64,000 nt of DNA from Macrostomum hystrix (GCA_950097015.1 CATNEN010000001.1:24530001-24594000); one strand, 5' to 3'; positions 33,536 through 45,788 are shown, counted from the stretch's first letter. The notes: a model not told the origin generated them from the letters alone. Program-made: numbers and translations.

Positions 33536-36500
33536 TCAGCCAATGGTCACCCAGCCCTGCTTACAGAAGAAGGCCAAAAGTGTCCTGAGGCCTGGATGGC
33601 AGTGCTGCAGCTGCTGCCTTTGCTGGCCAAGGCTGGACTGCTCAGCCAGCAAGTAGAGCTTCATCAGCTGGTAGGAGTCGTGGCTCAGGCGCAGACTGCG
33701 GCAGAACTGGCGCTCTCGTTTGCTCAGCTGCGGCCTTGAGGTGGACGCGGCGATGGAGGCGGACGATGATTTTGACTGCGGCGGCAGCAACAGAGGCGAA
33801 GGCAGGGGCGGTGGCGGTGCCGGGGCATTCTTCTGCTGCTTCAGCAACGGAGGTGGAGTCTGGAAATTCAATGCGCGTTGCACACTACTCGAGGGCTGTT
33901 AGTAGTATAAAACGCATTTGCAGTGCAGAAACGAGACCAGACTCACCGCTGCTCCATTTCTAGTGAGCACAGGCAGGCTGGATTTCACTCCAATGCTGGA
34001 GAATTCTCCGAATGGCGACACTGCTCCAGCTGATGAGGCTAGAGAGTCTGCGCATAACATGGTAGCGAAATTCATTTAAATTAACAATTCAGTGAGCCGT
34101 TATCCCATTTAGGGATCTTCAGTAAGCCGTTATCCCCATTTAGGGATCATCAGCGAGCCGTTATCCCATTTAAGGATCATCAGCGAGCCATTATCCCCAT
34201 TTAGGGATCATCAGCGAGCCGTTATCCCATTTAGGGATCATCAGCGAGCCATTATCCCCATTTAGGGATCATCAGCGAGCCGTTATCCCATTTAGGGATC
34301 TTCAGTAAGCCGTTATCCCCATTTAGGGATCATCAGCGAGCCATTATCCCCATTTAGGGATCATCAGCGAGCCGTTATCCCATTTAGGGATCATCAGCGA
34401 GCCATTATCCCCATTTAGGGATCATCAGCGAGCCGTTATCCCATTTAGGGATCATCAGCGAGCCATTATCCCCAATTAGGGATCATCAGCGAGCCGTTAT
34501 CCCATTTAGGGATCTTCAGTAAGCCGTTATCCCTATTTAGGAATCATCAGCCAGCCATTATATTATTTAGGAAATTCAGCCATCCGTTCAGCTACTCAGC
34601 CGCAGCTCACCTGGCAGTCGCCGGACTCCGAGGTTCCGCAGGCGGGTCAGCTGGGCCAGCTCTGCCCGCAGCCGGTCGGCTCTGGCCATGCAGTCGATGA
34701 GCTGGCGGCAGTCGGGCTGCTTCAGGTAGCGCAGGAACGGCCTCAGCCGGCTGTCGGCCGCCGTGAAGGCGTCGCAGTCGCAAGCGAAGGGCCGGCGCTT
34801 CAGCGGCGACGGCGGCGGCGGAGGCTCGGGCTGTGAAAATGGCGAAACGGCGGCGGCTGCCGAATCGGCTAGAGCTCGACGAAGCCCGGCAGTCAGGAGG
34901 CCGTGACGACGAATGAGGCGCTTGCGCTCGCTGCGCAGCCGAAGCCGCTGCCTGCGGATGGGAAAGCGAAAAGCAATGCGGAATTCGCAGCAGGGCTGTG
35001 GGAACTGGCATGTGGGCACACACGCACAGATACTGTACACAGACACACAGATACCGTACACAGACACACAGATACTGTACACAGGCACACAGATACCGTA
35101 CACGGGCATACAGATACCGTACACAGGCACACAGATAATGTACAGACACACAGATACCGTACACAGACACACAGATACCGTACACAGACACACAGATACC
35201 GTACACAGACACACAGATACTGTACACAGACACACAGATACCGTACACAGACACACAGATATCGTACACAGACACACAGATATCGTACAGAGACACACAG
35301 ATACCGTACAGAGACACACAGATACCGTACAGAGACACACAGATACCGTACAGAGACACACAGATACCGTACAGAGACACACAGATACCGTACAGAGACA
35401 CACAGATACCGTACAGAGACAGGACTCATTCGGGGATTCAGAGAGACAGTCAGAAAGAGTCCAAAATGGATCATTTCGGACTCCAGTCAAATGAGAGCAC
35501 AGATTCTGCCTGACCAACCTGTAAGCATCGATCTGGGCTGCACGCAAGGCGCTGTCCAGCTGATCAGCTTCAAAGCAGGGCCGCAGACGGCACACCAGCT
35601 CCTCGCCAATGTTCCTATCATATTCTTGCTCGAATTCGAAATCTCGCAGCGGTGCCAGGCCGAGTCTTTGACACTCCTCCGCAGTCAGGTCTGTACTGAG
35701 CGACAGCGGAACCAGAGGCGGCGACGATGGTGGCGAATCCACAGTCAGGTCCTGGACGGTGGCGCTGGCAACAGCGGCTGCTGGACCGCCGGAGAAGATG
35801 CGAGACGGTCGAAGCAGGCCCCGGATGTAGTGACGCTCATAGTGACGGCAGCACTGGAGACCAGGGTCTGCTTTGGTGCCTGGGAATGATATAGCGATAT
35901 AAGGATATAAGGATATAAGGATATAGCGATACAAGGACAATGCAGGCAGATAAACAGAGACAGTACAATAAGACAGACAAACACAGACAAAAAAGGACAG
36001 ACAAACAGAGGAGGTACAATAAGACAGAGAGACACAGACACAATGAGACAGACAAACAGAGACAGACACAATGAGACAGACAAACAGAGACAGACACAAT
36101 AAGACAGACAGACACAGACACAATGAGGCAGGCTGAAATAATCCCTGATGTCCATGTGTCTCATTGAACTCACAAGTGCGGTCGGAGAGCACCCGAGCTC
36201 CAATATCAGCCCAGTTGCCATAGCCGAATGCATCGATTGCGTCAAGCAGCCGAACCTCCTCCTCCCAGGTCCAGGCGCCGCCGTCATCCAGGCCATCGGA
36301 GTCGGCCGGCAGCAAAGGCAGGTGGCAAGTGGCCAGTCGGTAGTCGTGACTTCGCTGATGCTTGCCACCTTCAGCGCCCAGAGCGAAGCAGCGCAGGCAG
36401 AGTCGAAGGTCGGGACAGACGGCGCAGACAACATGCATTGGCTGCAATGTGACAGGCGCAAAGGACGAACTGCGGTTCAATCTCTGCAGGCAGTAGCCGC

Positions 36501-36684
36501 AGCGACTGGTATTTCTAGACACAGTGGAAGCAAGGCTAGTAGTTACTAAGCTGCTGGACTGAGCGGATAATGAAGGTCCAGCAGGTGAGACTGTAATGGC
36601 AGGCTTGCTAGGCACCAACAGTGCGACATCTTCATTGTCCTCTTCACCGCAGCTAGCCACATCCATAGTTGCATCAGCTGACAT
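33536..36684 (-). CDS. ADA2-type transcriptional adaptor (ZZ, SANT, SWIRM)
   Basis: Five exons on the minus strand: 36684-36174, 35879-35519, 34951-34611, 34047-33947, 33859-33536, all GT-AG with matching phases, giving about 545 residues. A ZZ-type zinc finger (CGYC then CAVC, CLRC and HQRSHDYRL) is followed by a SANT/Myb domain (WTWEEEVRLLDAIDAFGYGN) and RHYERHYIRG, the usual ADA2 order. The central region has DFEFEQEYDRNIGEELVCRL and the helical RLIRRHGLL segment. The C-terminus (LSKRERQFCRSLRLSHDSYQ to FFCKQGWVTIG) is a SWIRM domain. ADA2 is the adaptor of the GCN5 acetyltransferase module in SAGA/ATAC-like complexes in the nucleus. I cannot decide between the ADA2a and ADA2b types. Three of the four introns contain minisatellites. 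Confidence 0.92.
34088..34560. repeat. 30/31-bp minisatellite in ADA2 intron 3
   Basis: About fifteen units of CAGCGAGCCGTTATCCCATT plus TAGGGATCAT, alternating between a 30-bp form (GTTATCCC) and a 31-bp form (ATTATCCCC), so a two-unit 61-bp period is visible. Confidence 0.96.
35020..35422. repeat. 21-bp minisatellite in ADA2 intron 2
   Basis: About nineteen units of CACAGATACCGTACACAGACA. The right half has switched to GTACAGAGACA and is more uniform, indicating a recent local expansion. Confidence 0.96.
35886..36128. repeat. Degenerate (CAGACA)-rich array in ADA2 intron 1
   Basis: Begins with three or four ATAAGGATAT units directly after the acceptor-side intron end, then CAGACAAACAGAGACAGACA-type units of roughly 28 bp with ACAATGA spacers. 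Confidence 0.85.
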
Positions 36685-39270
36685 TCACTGGACTAGACTT
36701 GAGGACTTGGCTGTGAACTACTGCAAGTAGGCAGTTTAGGAAACTTAATGTTAAAATCCACAAAGTACACTTGCTAGAATTTACAGAATAAAAATTACAA
36801 AAATATATGTGGCTAATAAATGCATAAATTTATGTATATCTGTTACAATTTATGTTTAAATAAATAAACATTAATGTGTACATATAGATAGGCCTACCTT
36901 AAATAAATGCTGTTTATTGAGCTAAGTTAAAAAAGCTTTTGCTTTCAACTTAGCTTGTAATAAAGTGCAAGTAGAAATAAATGACATTTTATATAAACGC
37001 TTTAGAATGATCCAATATATAATTATGAGATTAAGTGGAATGTTATGAAGATTCTAAAAACTCAAGGCTTTTAAAACTCAAGTTTTACCAAAGCATTAAT
37101 ACTGCTAATTCGAAATCAGAATTAATTAACTTTATTTAACAACATTTAATAACATTAGTTTGTATTTTAAATTTTAGTGTGCTAATAAACATGTAGCAAA
37201 ATTGGTTTTATGGGTGTTGAGTTCAAATAAATCATCAGATGTTTTAGGTAAGGCCTAGCAAAAAATTTATGTAGAAAAATTTGCCACTACTAGGTCAATA
37301 TAGACCTAATCTATGATTCACTTGGCTTTTTTCCTAAATTGAAACTATAGAAATACATTGTTTCATTCTATGTTTCATACAAATACATACTTTATATAGA
37401 AGTATGAGTTAATAAGTTAGTTAGCTATTTAAAGCAATGACCAAAATGTTTAAAACTGTTTAAGAGGCAGGTGCATCAGCTTAAACTTCAAGTATTTTTA
37501 TGCTCAAAGTTAAACAAGTTTGGAAATTTTACTTTTGCTATAATATGACAATTGCTCTCCTACCCGAGACGTAGGTAAATGGTTGTTTTGGCCATAGATG
37601 TTTTGGCCTCAAACTGTTTTGGCCACAAACCAGTTTGGCCCCATACTTATTTAAACTCAACATTCTTACGGCCAATTTCTAATTTATTTAAGAATTGTTA
37701 ATTTTATTTGATAGTGACAATGGAAAGCATGAACTTGACTTTTACAATGACAAAGAATTTTAAATACATGCTGGAAGTGTTTGCCCAGTATAAAGGTAAT
37801 AAAAAAAGAGGACTTGGTACACAAAGAATGTTAAAAACATGAATATTCTGCATTAATGAAAATAGGGCCTAGTTCTGTACTGGGCCAATGAGTGCATTTC
37901 ATTTGCCATTACGTGTATTGCCAATGAGTTTGGCTGCAGAGTCCAAGGAAGGCATTTACTGCTGTGGAATTGGCTATTGATTCAGTAGCATAATGTATGA
38001 GCTCGTAGCATTATTATGCTCATTCGACTTTTGGCCAAAGCAGCTATGGCAGAAACTATGTATGGTCGAAATGACTGGAATTCTAGACATAATATACCTG
38101 GAATTATAGGCCTACATTAGCTTTCTCCCCCTACTTTAAGGACCTTAAGGACTTTAAGGACCTTATTTCTCCTAGTCCTAGGTCTCTTTGTTGATCTGTT
38201 ACCTATCTATCCTATAATCTGTACCATTAATAAAACCAGATTTTTTTGACACACAATGGGACAATGCATCAATGGCAGAAGTTAAGAGTCTAAGATAAGA
38301 AACTGAATTATAAATGGATTCCGTACATTTAGGTACTATGGAATTATGCCTACCAGTCAGTGCTTTTCCGTATAGCTCCTGGGGTAGGGAGTGTAGTTTG
38401 ATATTGTGGTGAACATAGCAATGTCATTTGGCATTGCCCAAATTAGGAATAGGACCTAGGACATTAGATCGATAATTTTTTTGGCACAGACAGGAAGCAT
38501 AGTTTGGCCTGTTTTGCCAATTACGAAATGTGGATTTATTGTATATGTGCTTACAATATTATATTACGAGTATAACACACAATATTAAAACACACTTGTA
38601 CTTATAACATACATTCAGACAAGATATTCTTGTAGTGGTCCTTTACCTTGAATAACCTTCTGCAAACGTTTGCAGCCAAGGTTCTCAGAAAACAAAATTT
38701 CAAGTTTATTTACAAGAAATCACGATGAGATATGAGTATAACACGGATAACAAATAGCACTGGCCACCTCGGAGCCAGAGAAATTTTTTATGCTCTGTTA
38801 AAGTAAAAAATAGTTATATGCGGGCAGAAATTCAAATCTGTAATACTGTAGTGCCTCGTGGTCGCCGGTCTGTTCGTGGCCGCTGGACTGCCGTACTATT
38901 AAGTGTACGACGAGTAATCGTTAAACCGGTCGTTAGGACGCTCTGCTTCGGCCTGGCACTAGGTGGCCTTAGGATGCTCCCGCAGTACTCCTAAGGCATT
39001 ACGAACACTAGACATTTTTAACGAAGATGACTAGAGCTTTTTTCGTCCTTCGGGCCTACCGAAGTGACGGCATGCTTGTGCTGTCATGTCGCTGTACGCT
39101 GTCGCTGGCCATTTTTACTCGTGCTGCCACCAAGGACGACTGAGGATCGTTATAGTTTATAGTCAATATCGTTCATAGGACTTAAGTAGTCCTTGCTTGG
39201 CTGCTACTCGTCGGGGTGCTCTGGACTGGACACTCCCCTCAGCAGATGATCACTCAGCAGGTGCCTGAGC
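36685..39270. other. AT-rich intergenic region
   Basis: No gene or RNA recognised over 2.6 kb. A short run of TGTTTTGGCC(T/A)CAAAC units lies near 37590-37650. Composition shifts to GC-rich from about 38860, which may mark the start of retroelement-derived sequence. Confidence 0.5.
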
Positions 39271-39274
39271 GTGT

Positions 39275-39960
39275 AGGCGTACGCCGATGACCTTTCCTTC
39301 CTGTTCTCAATCTCATCTGTTCAAGCTGCCCAGCGCCAGATTGACAGGCTAGTCGAGGTGGCCTCAAGCGTTGCCCTAGTCATCAAAACACTGAAGTCTG
39401 GGTGCTCACCATGCCATACGAGATCTCAGAGGAGCTGACCTGCCCCGGCGCAGACGGGCAGTCCTACGAGGCATTGGCAACTCACCCGCTGCCAGCGGTT
39501 CACTTATGCCTCGACGGCCTGATGCCCCAGTGGCCCACATGGAGGAGGACGTTCGGCGGCGCAGAGGACTGGCATAGACGGCTGTCCACCAATCTAAAGC
39601 TCTTTCCGACTGCCAGAGGGCTCGGCTGTGACATGCGGTGGTGGTCGAGGTCGTCCTGCTCTACAATGCTCAGACCTGAAAGCTGACAGCTACGCTCTAC
39701 AGGCAGTTGTACTTGGCGCACTCGGGGCTGCTACATACTCGTGACTGGCCTTCCAAGCAGAGGAGAACATTGGCCCGAGGCCCTGTATGAGAGGGCCCAG
39801 CTGAAAATGATAAGAAGCCATCGGCGGCAACGTTGTGCCCGCCTGCCATTTCTGTGACGAGGGCAAGGAGACACGGCCAGCCACCTGCTTCTGGAGCCCA
39901 AGCTCGGAGCCCGCGGCGGTCAACACGCCATCGGCTCACCGAATTTCTAAGTTGGGTGAG
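39275..39960 (+). mobile_element. Degenerate LINE reverse transcriptase 3' fragment
   Basis: From about 39278 the plus strand encodes AYADDLSFLFSISSVQAAQR followed by a helix-like stretch, the catalytic YADD region of a reverse transcriptase. Frames change several times; KLFPTARGLGCDM-type sequence and, near 39840, CHFCDEGKE with a His/Cys tail fit the C-terminal zinc-finger-like region of LINE polyproteins. Much of the sequence between these blocks is deleted. Inactive. Confidence 0.6.
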
Positions 39961-40496
39961 AGAGGGTTGAGACGAGACATATATATCTGGCAACGCAGAT
40001 AAAAATTTGTCTAAAATCAGGGTTGGTAATCATGTATGAAATTATTCATCCAACATGCAACAGATTTTAGTTAACATTTTCCATTTAACGCATCTGAGTC
40101 CTCAGAGAGTTCACAATGACCCCGCAAATTTATTCTTGAGTCTGCAAACGCAGAGAGCTCAAACAAAACTCGCAGGCCTGGCAGACCCTACTCATAGCTC
40201 TTTGAGACCCGATGAGCAAATCTCTTTGTTCCGTATGCTCTCTATCTCTGTTTCGTTCTTTAGGAGGGAGAGAGAGGAGAGAGAGATCGGTCGCACAGTG
40301 GACAATCACCCCACCTTTAACCTCGGTCTGAATCACGCGCGGACCCGCTGAGCGTTGTTAATATTCTGCGAGCTGCGAGCGCGCGAGGTTCGGCAGAAAA
40401 GCGCACTGCTTCTATTAATTATCACGTTATTTTAAGTGCTCAGAAAAAAACGGATTCAGCAAGACTATCCTGCAGAAGGCGAATACACCTGCATTC
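39961..40496. promoter_or_regulatory. 5' flank of the complete ELOVL gene
   Basis: Contains a purine-rich GGGAGAGAGAGGAGAGAGAGA tract near 40264 and GC-rich sequence close to the start codon. No clear TATA box was seen. A promoter must lie here or just upstream; no specific element can be supported. Confidence 0.3.
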
Positions 40497-43060
40497 ATGG
40501 AGCTGATGTACCGAAGTCTCAAAGACTGGCACGACAGGGCCATGTCTAAAGGTGACCCCAAAGTCGAGGGATGGCTCCTCATGAGTTCTCCGGTGCCATC
40601 AACCCTGCTGTCAATTCTCTACGTCCTGCTGGTGCTGCTCAGTATGCGGTTGATGAAGAATCGAACTCCGTACGACCTTCGGCGACTCATGGTTGTGTAC
40701 AACCTGTCCATGGTGGTGTTCTCAGCGTGGCTGGTGTACGAGTTTTGCGTGTCGGGCTGGTTGACCGGCTACAGTCTGGGCTGTCAGCCCGTTGACTTCA
40801 GCAGATCTCCCAAGGCCATCCGCATGGCCAAGACCTGCTGGTGGTTCTACTTCAGCAAGTTCATCGAGATGTTGGACACGTTCTTTTTTGTTCTGCGCGG
40901 TCGGTTCGAACTCGTGACCTTCCTGCATGTATTTCACCACGCTGTTGTGCCACCATCGGCTTGGTGGGGCGTTAAGTTCGTGCCAGGTGAGATTTGACTC
41001 ACCTAATAATGATATAAGTTTGATGTGAAATACAACAGGGTCTTTGGCTCTGACACTTTTATCGTCCACTCTTCTGCTCACAGTCTATTTTTAGCAACTC
41101 GTTGAACTCTTGCCGTATACAAAAATATACAATCAGTGCCGTTCGAGCATAACTTACTCGCTTTTGAGCGATTTTGGCATTTCGAGCTGGGAAAAAACAC
41201 ACCCTGACGCTTTCTGTGTCATTAGACACTTAAAAGTTCGAAAACTCTTCATTTTATTTCAGGAGGTTTCAGCACATTCGCAACCATGCTGAACTCTCTA
41301 GTTCATGTGGTCATGTACCTGTACTACGGCCTGGCAGCCATGGGACCCCGGCTGCAGCCCTACCTGTGGTGGAAGCGCTACCTGACCAAATTCCAGATGG
41401 TACAGTTTGTTGCCATTGTGGTTCACGGCATGCAGTTGTACTTCATAGACTGCGACTATCCGATTCAGTTTGCCAACGCAATCATGGCCCTGGCCTGTAT
41501 CTTCTTCGTGCTATTCGCCAATTTCTACATTCAGGTGAGTGGGCGTTATTTAACAGTAGAACTACCAAGGGGGCGGGGGAATTCCCCTCCTGACATTTTT
41601 TGCTGCACCCGAACGGAACAATGCAAGCACACGAAACTCAAGAACACGGGCCAACTTTTTGTTGCGCATCTTCTGAAACAAGAAACAAGTCGCCAGCTCT
41701 TCAGACCGTCGAGATATTTAATGTTTCTGGCCGAAGGTCCGATTTTTCCCATAAGAGCTAGTGTATTTTATACACCCCTATACACGAATTTGCACTGCGC
41801 CTCAGTGCCGCATTGCCAGGCCTTCAAACTTTATCAGCATGTCACCCGAACGTGCCTGCATCATCTCCATCTTCGGTGGTCACCTACCTTTATCTAGACG
41901 GACTGCTGGACCTTCAAGGGCTACTACAGGTGGAACTAGGCCTCTATGGAAACCCTGAGGCGAATTTATCTAATTTCACTGATCAAGCCTAAATATTAGG
42001 CGCAGCTCAGCCACAGTACACCATCGCCTAGTCTGTCAACCAATCAGTCACCACCCAACGCTGTTAGCATTCAGGCGCTGCCAAAAAAATTGTCAGGTTT
42101 ATACACAGCAATCTTAGTTGTTCTTGTCGCCAGGGTCTTCGACAAGAATCGTTCAATATCTCGACGATGCTGACTCTGACGGCTTTGAAATTTGTTCATC
42201 GTAAAGGGTGGAAATTTTTTATCCATATGGTGGACTTTCATGAAAATCAGCCACTCGATTTGAGAGCTATCGTGAATTAGGTATTTGAAATACCCCTTTG
42301 GTATTTCCCCAGGGGAGAAATGGCTTGGTCTTTCTACTTTTAACGACTAGCCAATCGGCATGCGGGAAGGGGTTAGAACTTTGGTCAATCACTAGAACAA
42401 GAGTGAGCAAAAAATCACTAGTATATCTGATTGGTCCAGGAACCACGCACAGCTCCAAGAAACGAGAGAAATAACCCAAGGGCCTTAGCCAATCAACTCA
42501 CACTTAGCTAGCCAATCAGCTCATACTTAGCTAGCCAATCAGCTCATGCTTAGCCGATCAGATCACACTTAGCTAGCCAATCAGCTCATGCTTAGCCAAT
42601 TAGCTCACACTTAGCTAGCCAATCAGCTTATGCTTAGCCAATCAGATCACACTTAGCTAGCCAATCAGCTCATGCTTAGCCAATCAGCTCATACTTAGCC
42701 AGCCAATCAGCTCATACTTAGCCAGCCAATCAGCTCATACTTAGCTAGCCAATCAGCTCTTACTTAGCTAGCCAATCAGCTCATGCTTAGCCAATCAGCT
42801 CATACTTTGCTAGCCAATCAGCTCATACTTAGCTAGCCAATCAGCTCATACTTAGCTAGCCAATCAGCTCATGCCTAGCCAATCAAGCCCTCACTACCCC
42901 AACCGCATCGCAGGCTTATCTGAGGCGCTCAACTTCTTGCCGCCGGGCCACGAAGTCGTCAGACCAGCCAGCTGTGACCTTGATTGCCAATGGAATCAGC
43001 AATGGAAATGGAAAGCTTGCCGTGCATAGCACTGAGAAGTCGGATAAAAAGGAGGAATAA
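40497..43060 (+). CDS. ELOVL very-long-chain fatty acid elongase, complete
   Basis: Three exons, 40497-40986, 41263-41534 and 42914-43060, join in phase to about 302 residues, the usual family length. The HxxHH active-site motif is HVFHH in a context close to ELOVL1/7 types (FVLRGRFELVTFLHVFHH then WWGVKFVPGG). Other signatures: KFIEMLDTFFFVLRG, LNSLVHVVMYLYYGLAAMGP and a KKYLTKFQ-like WKRYLTKFQMVQF. Five to seven hydrophobic segments are evident. The C-terminus KKEE is a dilysine ER retrieval signal. It catalyses the condensing step of fatty acid elongation on malonyl-CoA in the ER membrane. The last intron holds a miniature transposon and a minisatellite. The fragment at 176-307 is a paralogue. 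Confidence 0.95.
41554..42339. mobile_element. MITE-like transposon, copy 2, in ELOVL intron 2
   Basis: Reverse-oriented relative of copy 1 at 563-1099. It begins CAGTAGAACTACCAAG and ends near a degenerate CTTGGTCTTTCTACTT; TTAA flanks both ends (41550-41553 and 42340-42343). The region 42100-42310 is not shared with copy 1 and may be an insertion. The element starts about 20 bases after the donor. Confidence 0.72.
42483..42890. repeat. 23-bp CCAAT-containing minisatellite in ELOVL intron 2
   Basis: About eighteen units of CTAGCCAATCAGCTCATACTT with 18-bp variants lacking CTAG. Every unit carries CCAATCAG, a match to the NF-Y core. It ends about 25 bases before the acceptor of the last exon. 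Confidence 0.95.
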
Positions 43061-43980
43061 GTCTTTGTTCCACTGATGCTTAGAAATATTCAAGCTTAAA
43101 TTTACAGTACATGTCTAGCACTTTAATTATTCTCATAAACTGCAAGGAAAATACAAAGTAATGTAGTCAACAATTTATAAACCTGGTTCCACTCAGCTTG
43201 CTACCCTTCTGTTGTGGAACATGTCTAAAATGTAGATTCAAAATAATTGCTTACTTTTTCATTACAAAAAAAATGAGGTGACCCCTCCTCAGGATTCGAA
43301 CTCAGGCACTCAGGCTCCGAATGTAAATGTAAATGTAATTAGATTAATAAGAAGTCAACAACAGCTCTTATCTTCGCTACTTACCAATCAATGTCAACTT
43401 ACACAAAATGCTATAATTCTGTCTATTCGAGCGGTCAAACAAAGTACTTAGTTGCTCACCTATGCAGCTTCTACTACTATATGTTTCAGTCAGTAGTAAT
43501 GAGCGCTTCAATGCTTGAATTCAGAGAGTTTATTGAAAGGCGCTTTGCATGAGCCTAGGCCAAGAGATCAGATTTCTGTCTACTGTTACTTCTATTATAA
43601 AAAGGAAGCCTTTTTGACAAAAATTTTAATGGATTTTCAAACCGACCATGGAAAATACTGCTTTGTTTTTTCCTTTTAAGAAGCAAAAGAAGTCTGTATT
43701 GCAAAGCCTTGGCAAACAGTGGAGCAGGCACGGCAGCAAACTTACTTTGATGGAAGGCTTCAGTTTAGCATTCCCTTGAGTCAGCTCAGACACCATAGTC
43801 TCGCCTCAACCCACCAACAAACCTATCATAGTGCCGTGCATATAGCTCGTACCAGGCTTAACCGATTTCGCTTAACTTTGAACCCCAATTACAATTGTTG
43901 TGATTACTCTCAAGAGCAGAGGGTGGTTTGACCCGACCACCTGACACGCCCGGTTCCCGACCTTCAACTAGCCCACGACT
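43061..43980. other. Spacer downstream of ELOVL
   Basis: On the minus strand near 43280-43315 there is GAGTTCGAATCC, a perfect tRNA B-box-like motif, followed by CCTCATTTTTTTT (a T run), compatible with the 3' part of a tRNA or SINE; no matching A box or acceptor stem was found. A 70-codon frame at 43719 has no recognisable motif. Confidence 0.35.
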
Positions 43981-43982
43981 AA

Positions 43983-44265
43983 GGCCTATGCGAGAGTTCA
44001 CCAGTCCGGGACGGCGAGACTTCAGTCAGGGACGGCGAGAGTTCAGTCAGGGACGGCGAGAGTTCACCTGAGTCCGGGACGGCGAGAGTTCAGTCAGGGA
44101 CGGCGAGAGTTCACCTGAGTCCGGGACGGCGAGAGTTCAGTCCGGGGCGGCGAGAGTTCACCTGAGTCCGGGACGGTGAGAGTTCACCAGTCCGGCAAGG
44201 CGAGAGTCCAGTCCGGCAAGGCGAGAGTCCAGTCCGGGAAGGCGAGAATTCACCAGTCCGGGGAC
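43983..44265. repeat. Irregular GC-rich minisatellite (GGGACGGCGAGAGTTCA)
   Basis: About twelve units in two alternating forms, GTCAGGGACGGCGAGAGTTC and CACCTGAGTCCGGGACGGCG..., drifting to GTCCGGCAAGGCGAGAGTCC at the right end. Confidence 0.9.
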
Positions 44266-44816
44266 CCCGGTGTGACGCCTAAATGAGGAAGAAACATGGT
44301 CTTATCTTTCCGAGGGTACACAGGCTCAGGGCGTGCAGAACGAACAGCGCTCGATTATTAATATTTCACTGGAGTTGAGAACAGAACAAGCCGGGCGCAA
44401 TAGACATACATATGAATACGCCGGGAGGGAGGGAGAATTACGCAGTTGCCACAAACAGAGGGCAGGTCAGAGCCCCTCGGTCTTACCCGGCTCTCGGCCA
44501 ATCACAGCGCGGTGAGAGTCAGGAAAAACCCTGGCTGACCCAGGCTCGGCCTAATCCATTGGGCCAGCCAATCGCGGCCGGCACGCGACTTAAGTTAGAA
44601 AAGACACGAATATAACTTTAAGCTGAAATATATATAATTAGTTAATAGTTTTTCGTGCCTTTAATGGAAAGTCCTTTCTTCTAGTAAAAATAAACGTACA
44701 TTATATTTAGGAACGTTTGCAGTTTTAGAGCACTTTAAGCGAAATAGAATCTTAGAAAAGTGACGAAGAGTGTTCTAGTCAGCGTTCAGCGTCCTTGCCC
44801 CAAAAAGTGCACAGGG
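44266..44816. other. Spacer 3' of WSC-PAN gene A
   Basis: No gene recognised. Short open frames on the plus strand (44333-44615) lack any motif. Confidence 0.35.
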
Positions 44817-45788
44817 TTATTCAAGAACGAAGTAGTCTCCAACAGTGCCGTTCAGACTGGCAGGCGGGATCTGGGAGCTCAGCAGGTGGCACAGCAGCTC
44901 CTGGCGGGAGAAGATCAATGCCTGGCAGTCAGCACTGGCCTGGCACCGGATCAGGCAGTCTGTCTCCGATCTGACGTAGCTGGTCTGGAATGTCGGCTGC
45001 GAATCCGCGGAGGCCGGGCTCGGTCTCTTCTTCAGGGTGAATTCGTAATGGTCTGAAATTCAGGTCCAATGTTGCTGCTAGTGCTGAAGATAAATTCATG
45101 ATTAAGGAGGGTCAGTGGCAGAGCTGCAGTTAACGCGTTTGCCTCTCGCACTGAGGTCCCTGAGCTCGATTCAGCGGCGAGGCCACACTCATTTGGGGCG
45201 CAGCCGCAGAGAGAAGACTTTGGGGCTGGTCGTGAAATTTTCGCTTTTGAGAGCCAACTTTTAAGGCACAGTGAGAGTGTACACTGCCTGACGATGAGAA
45301 AGTCAGGACAGATATACATCGCTGTGTGAGTGCGTGCCTGAGTACAGAATCTATGTGCGTGTATGCTCAGGCTCAGGAGCTCACTGATTAACTCTAGGCA
45401 TTACATGTAGGTGACACAGAGGTGACTCACAGTCGTATCTCAGAGCGAAAACTGAGTTTCGCCATCCGCCACCGCAAATCTGAGCCGGATTTCCCGCGCA
45501 TTTATAACGACAGTCGCCCTCGCTGGCTGCCCCATACGACCCGTAGGAATTTCCGCAGAAGCACTGACTCATCGCCTGCAAAGCGAAGTATGCAAACCTG
45601 GCTCGCCAGCAGAACCGGCTGCACTTCTGTAGCGACATGCCGTTCGTACTGGAAAACGCCCCATTGAGATCTCTTTTGCTGCTGTCAACGAAGCAGCCGA
45701 CATACGAGAATCGTGCCCGACCGGCTGTCACCGCAAGGACGGCCCAGCAACCGATGAAGCCAGTGCTGAAAATTAGCGAAAGCCTCAT
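44817..45788 (-). CDS. Secreted WSC-PAN domain protein, gene A
   Basis: Two minus-strand exons, 45788-45431 and 45052-44817, join in phase 1 to about 197 residues. Exon 1 encodes a signal peptide and a WSC domain: YVGCFVDSSKRDL, then MSLQKCSRFCWRARFAYFAL, QCFCGNSYGSYG, CRYKCAGNPAQICGGGWRNS, i.e. the eight-Cys carbohydrate-binding pattern. Exon 2 gives a PAN/apple-like segment (ETDCLIRCQASADCQALIFS, then LLCHLL). WSC domains bind glycans in secreted or surface proteins. Paralogous gene B lies 7 kb away in the same orientation. A TATA box (GTATAAAG, 45838-45831) sits 43 bases upstream of the ATG. The second exon is assigned from phase and similarity to gene B. Confidence 0.82.
45105..45320 (+). 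mobile_element. tRNA-derived SINE in the intron of WSC-PAN gene A
   Basis: Starts with an A-box region (GTGGCAGAGCTGCAGTTAAC GCGTTTGCC) and a B-box-like GAGCTCGATTC at about 45162, at tRNA spacing. Downstream it carries a block, GTGAGAGTGTACACTGCCTG, that recurs in inverse orientation at 46375-46420, which supports a dispersed family. It spans the intron and slightly beyond, so its right boundary is approximate. Confidence 0.65.

Noticed and set aside
34903..35889. 328-codon plus-strand frame with THRYRTQ repeats
   Set aside because: Antisense of ADA2 exons plus the intronic minisatellite.
43280..43335. A tRNA gene on the minus strand
   Set aside because: Only a B-box-like motif and a T run are present; no A box, anticodon arm or acceptor stem could be folded.
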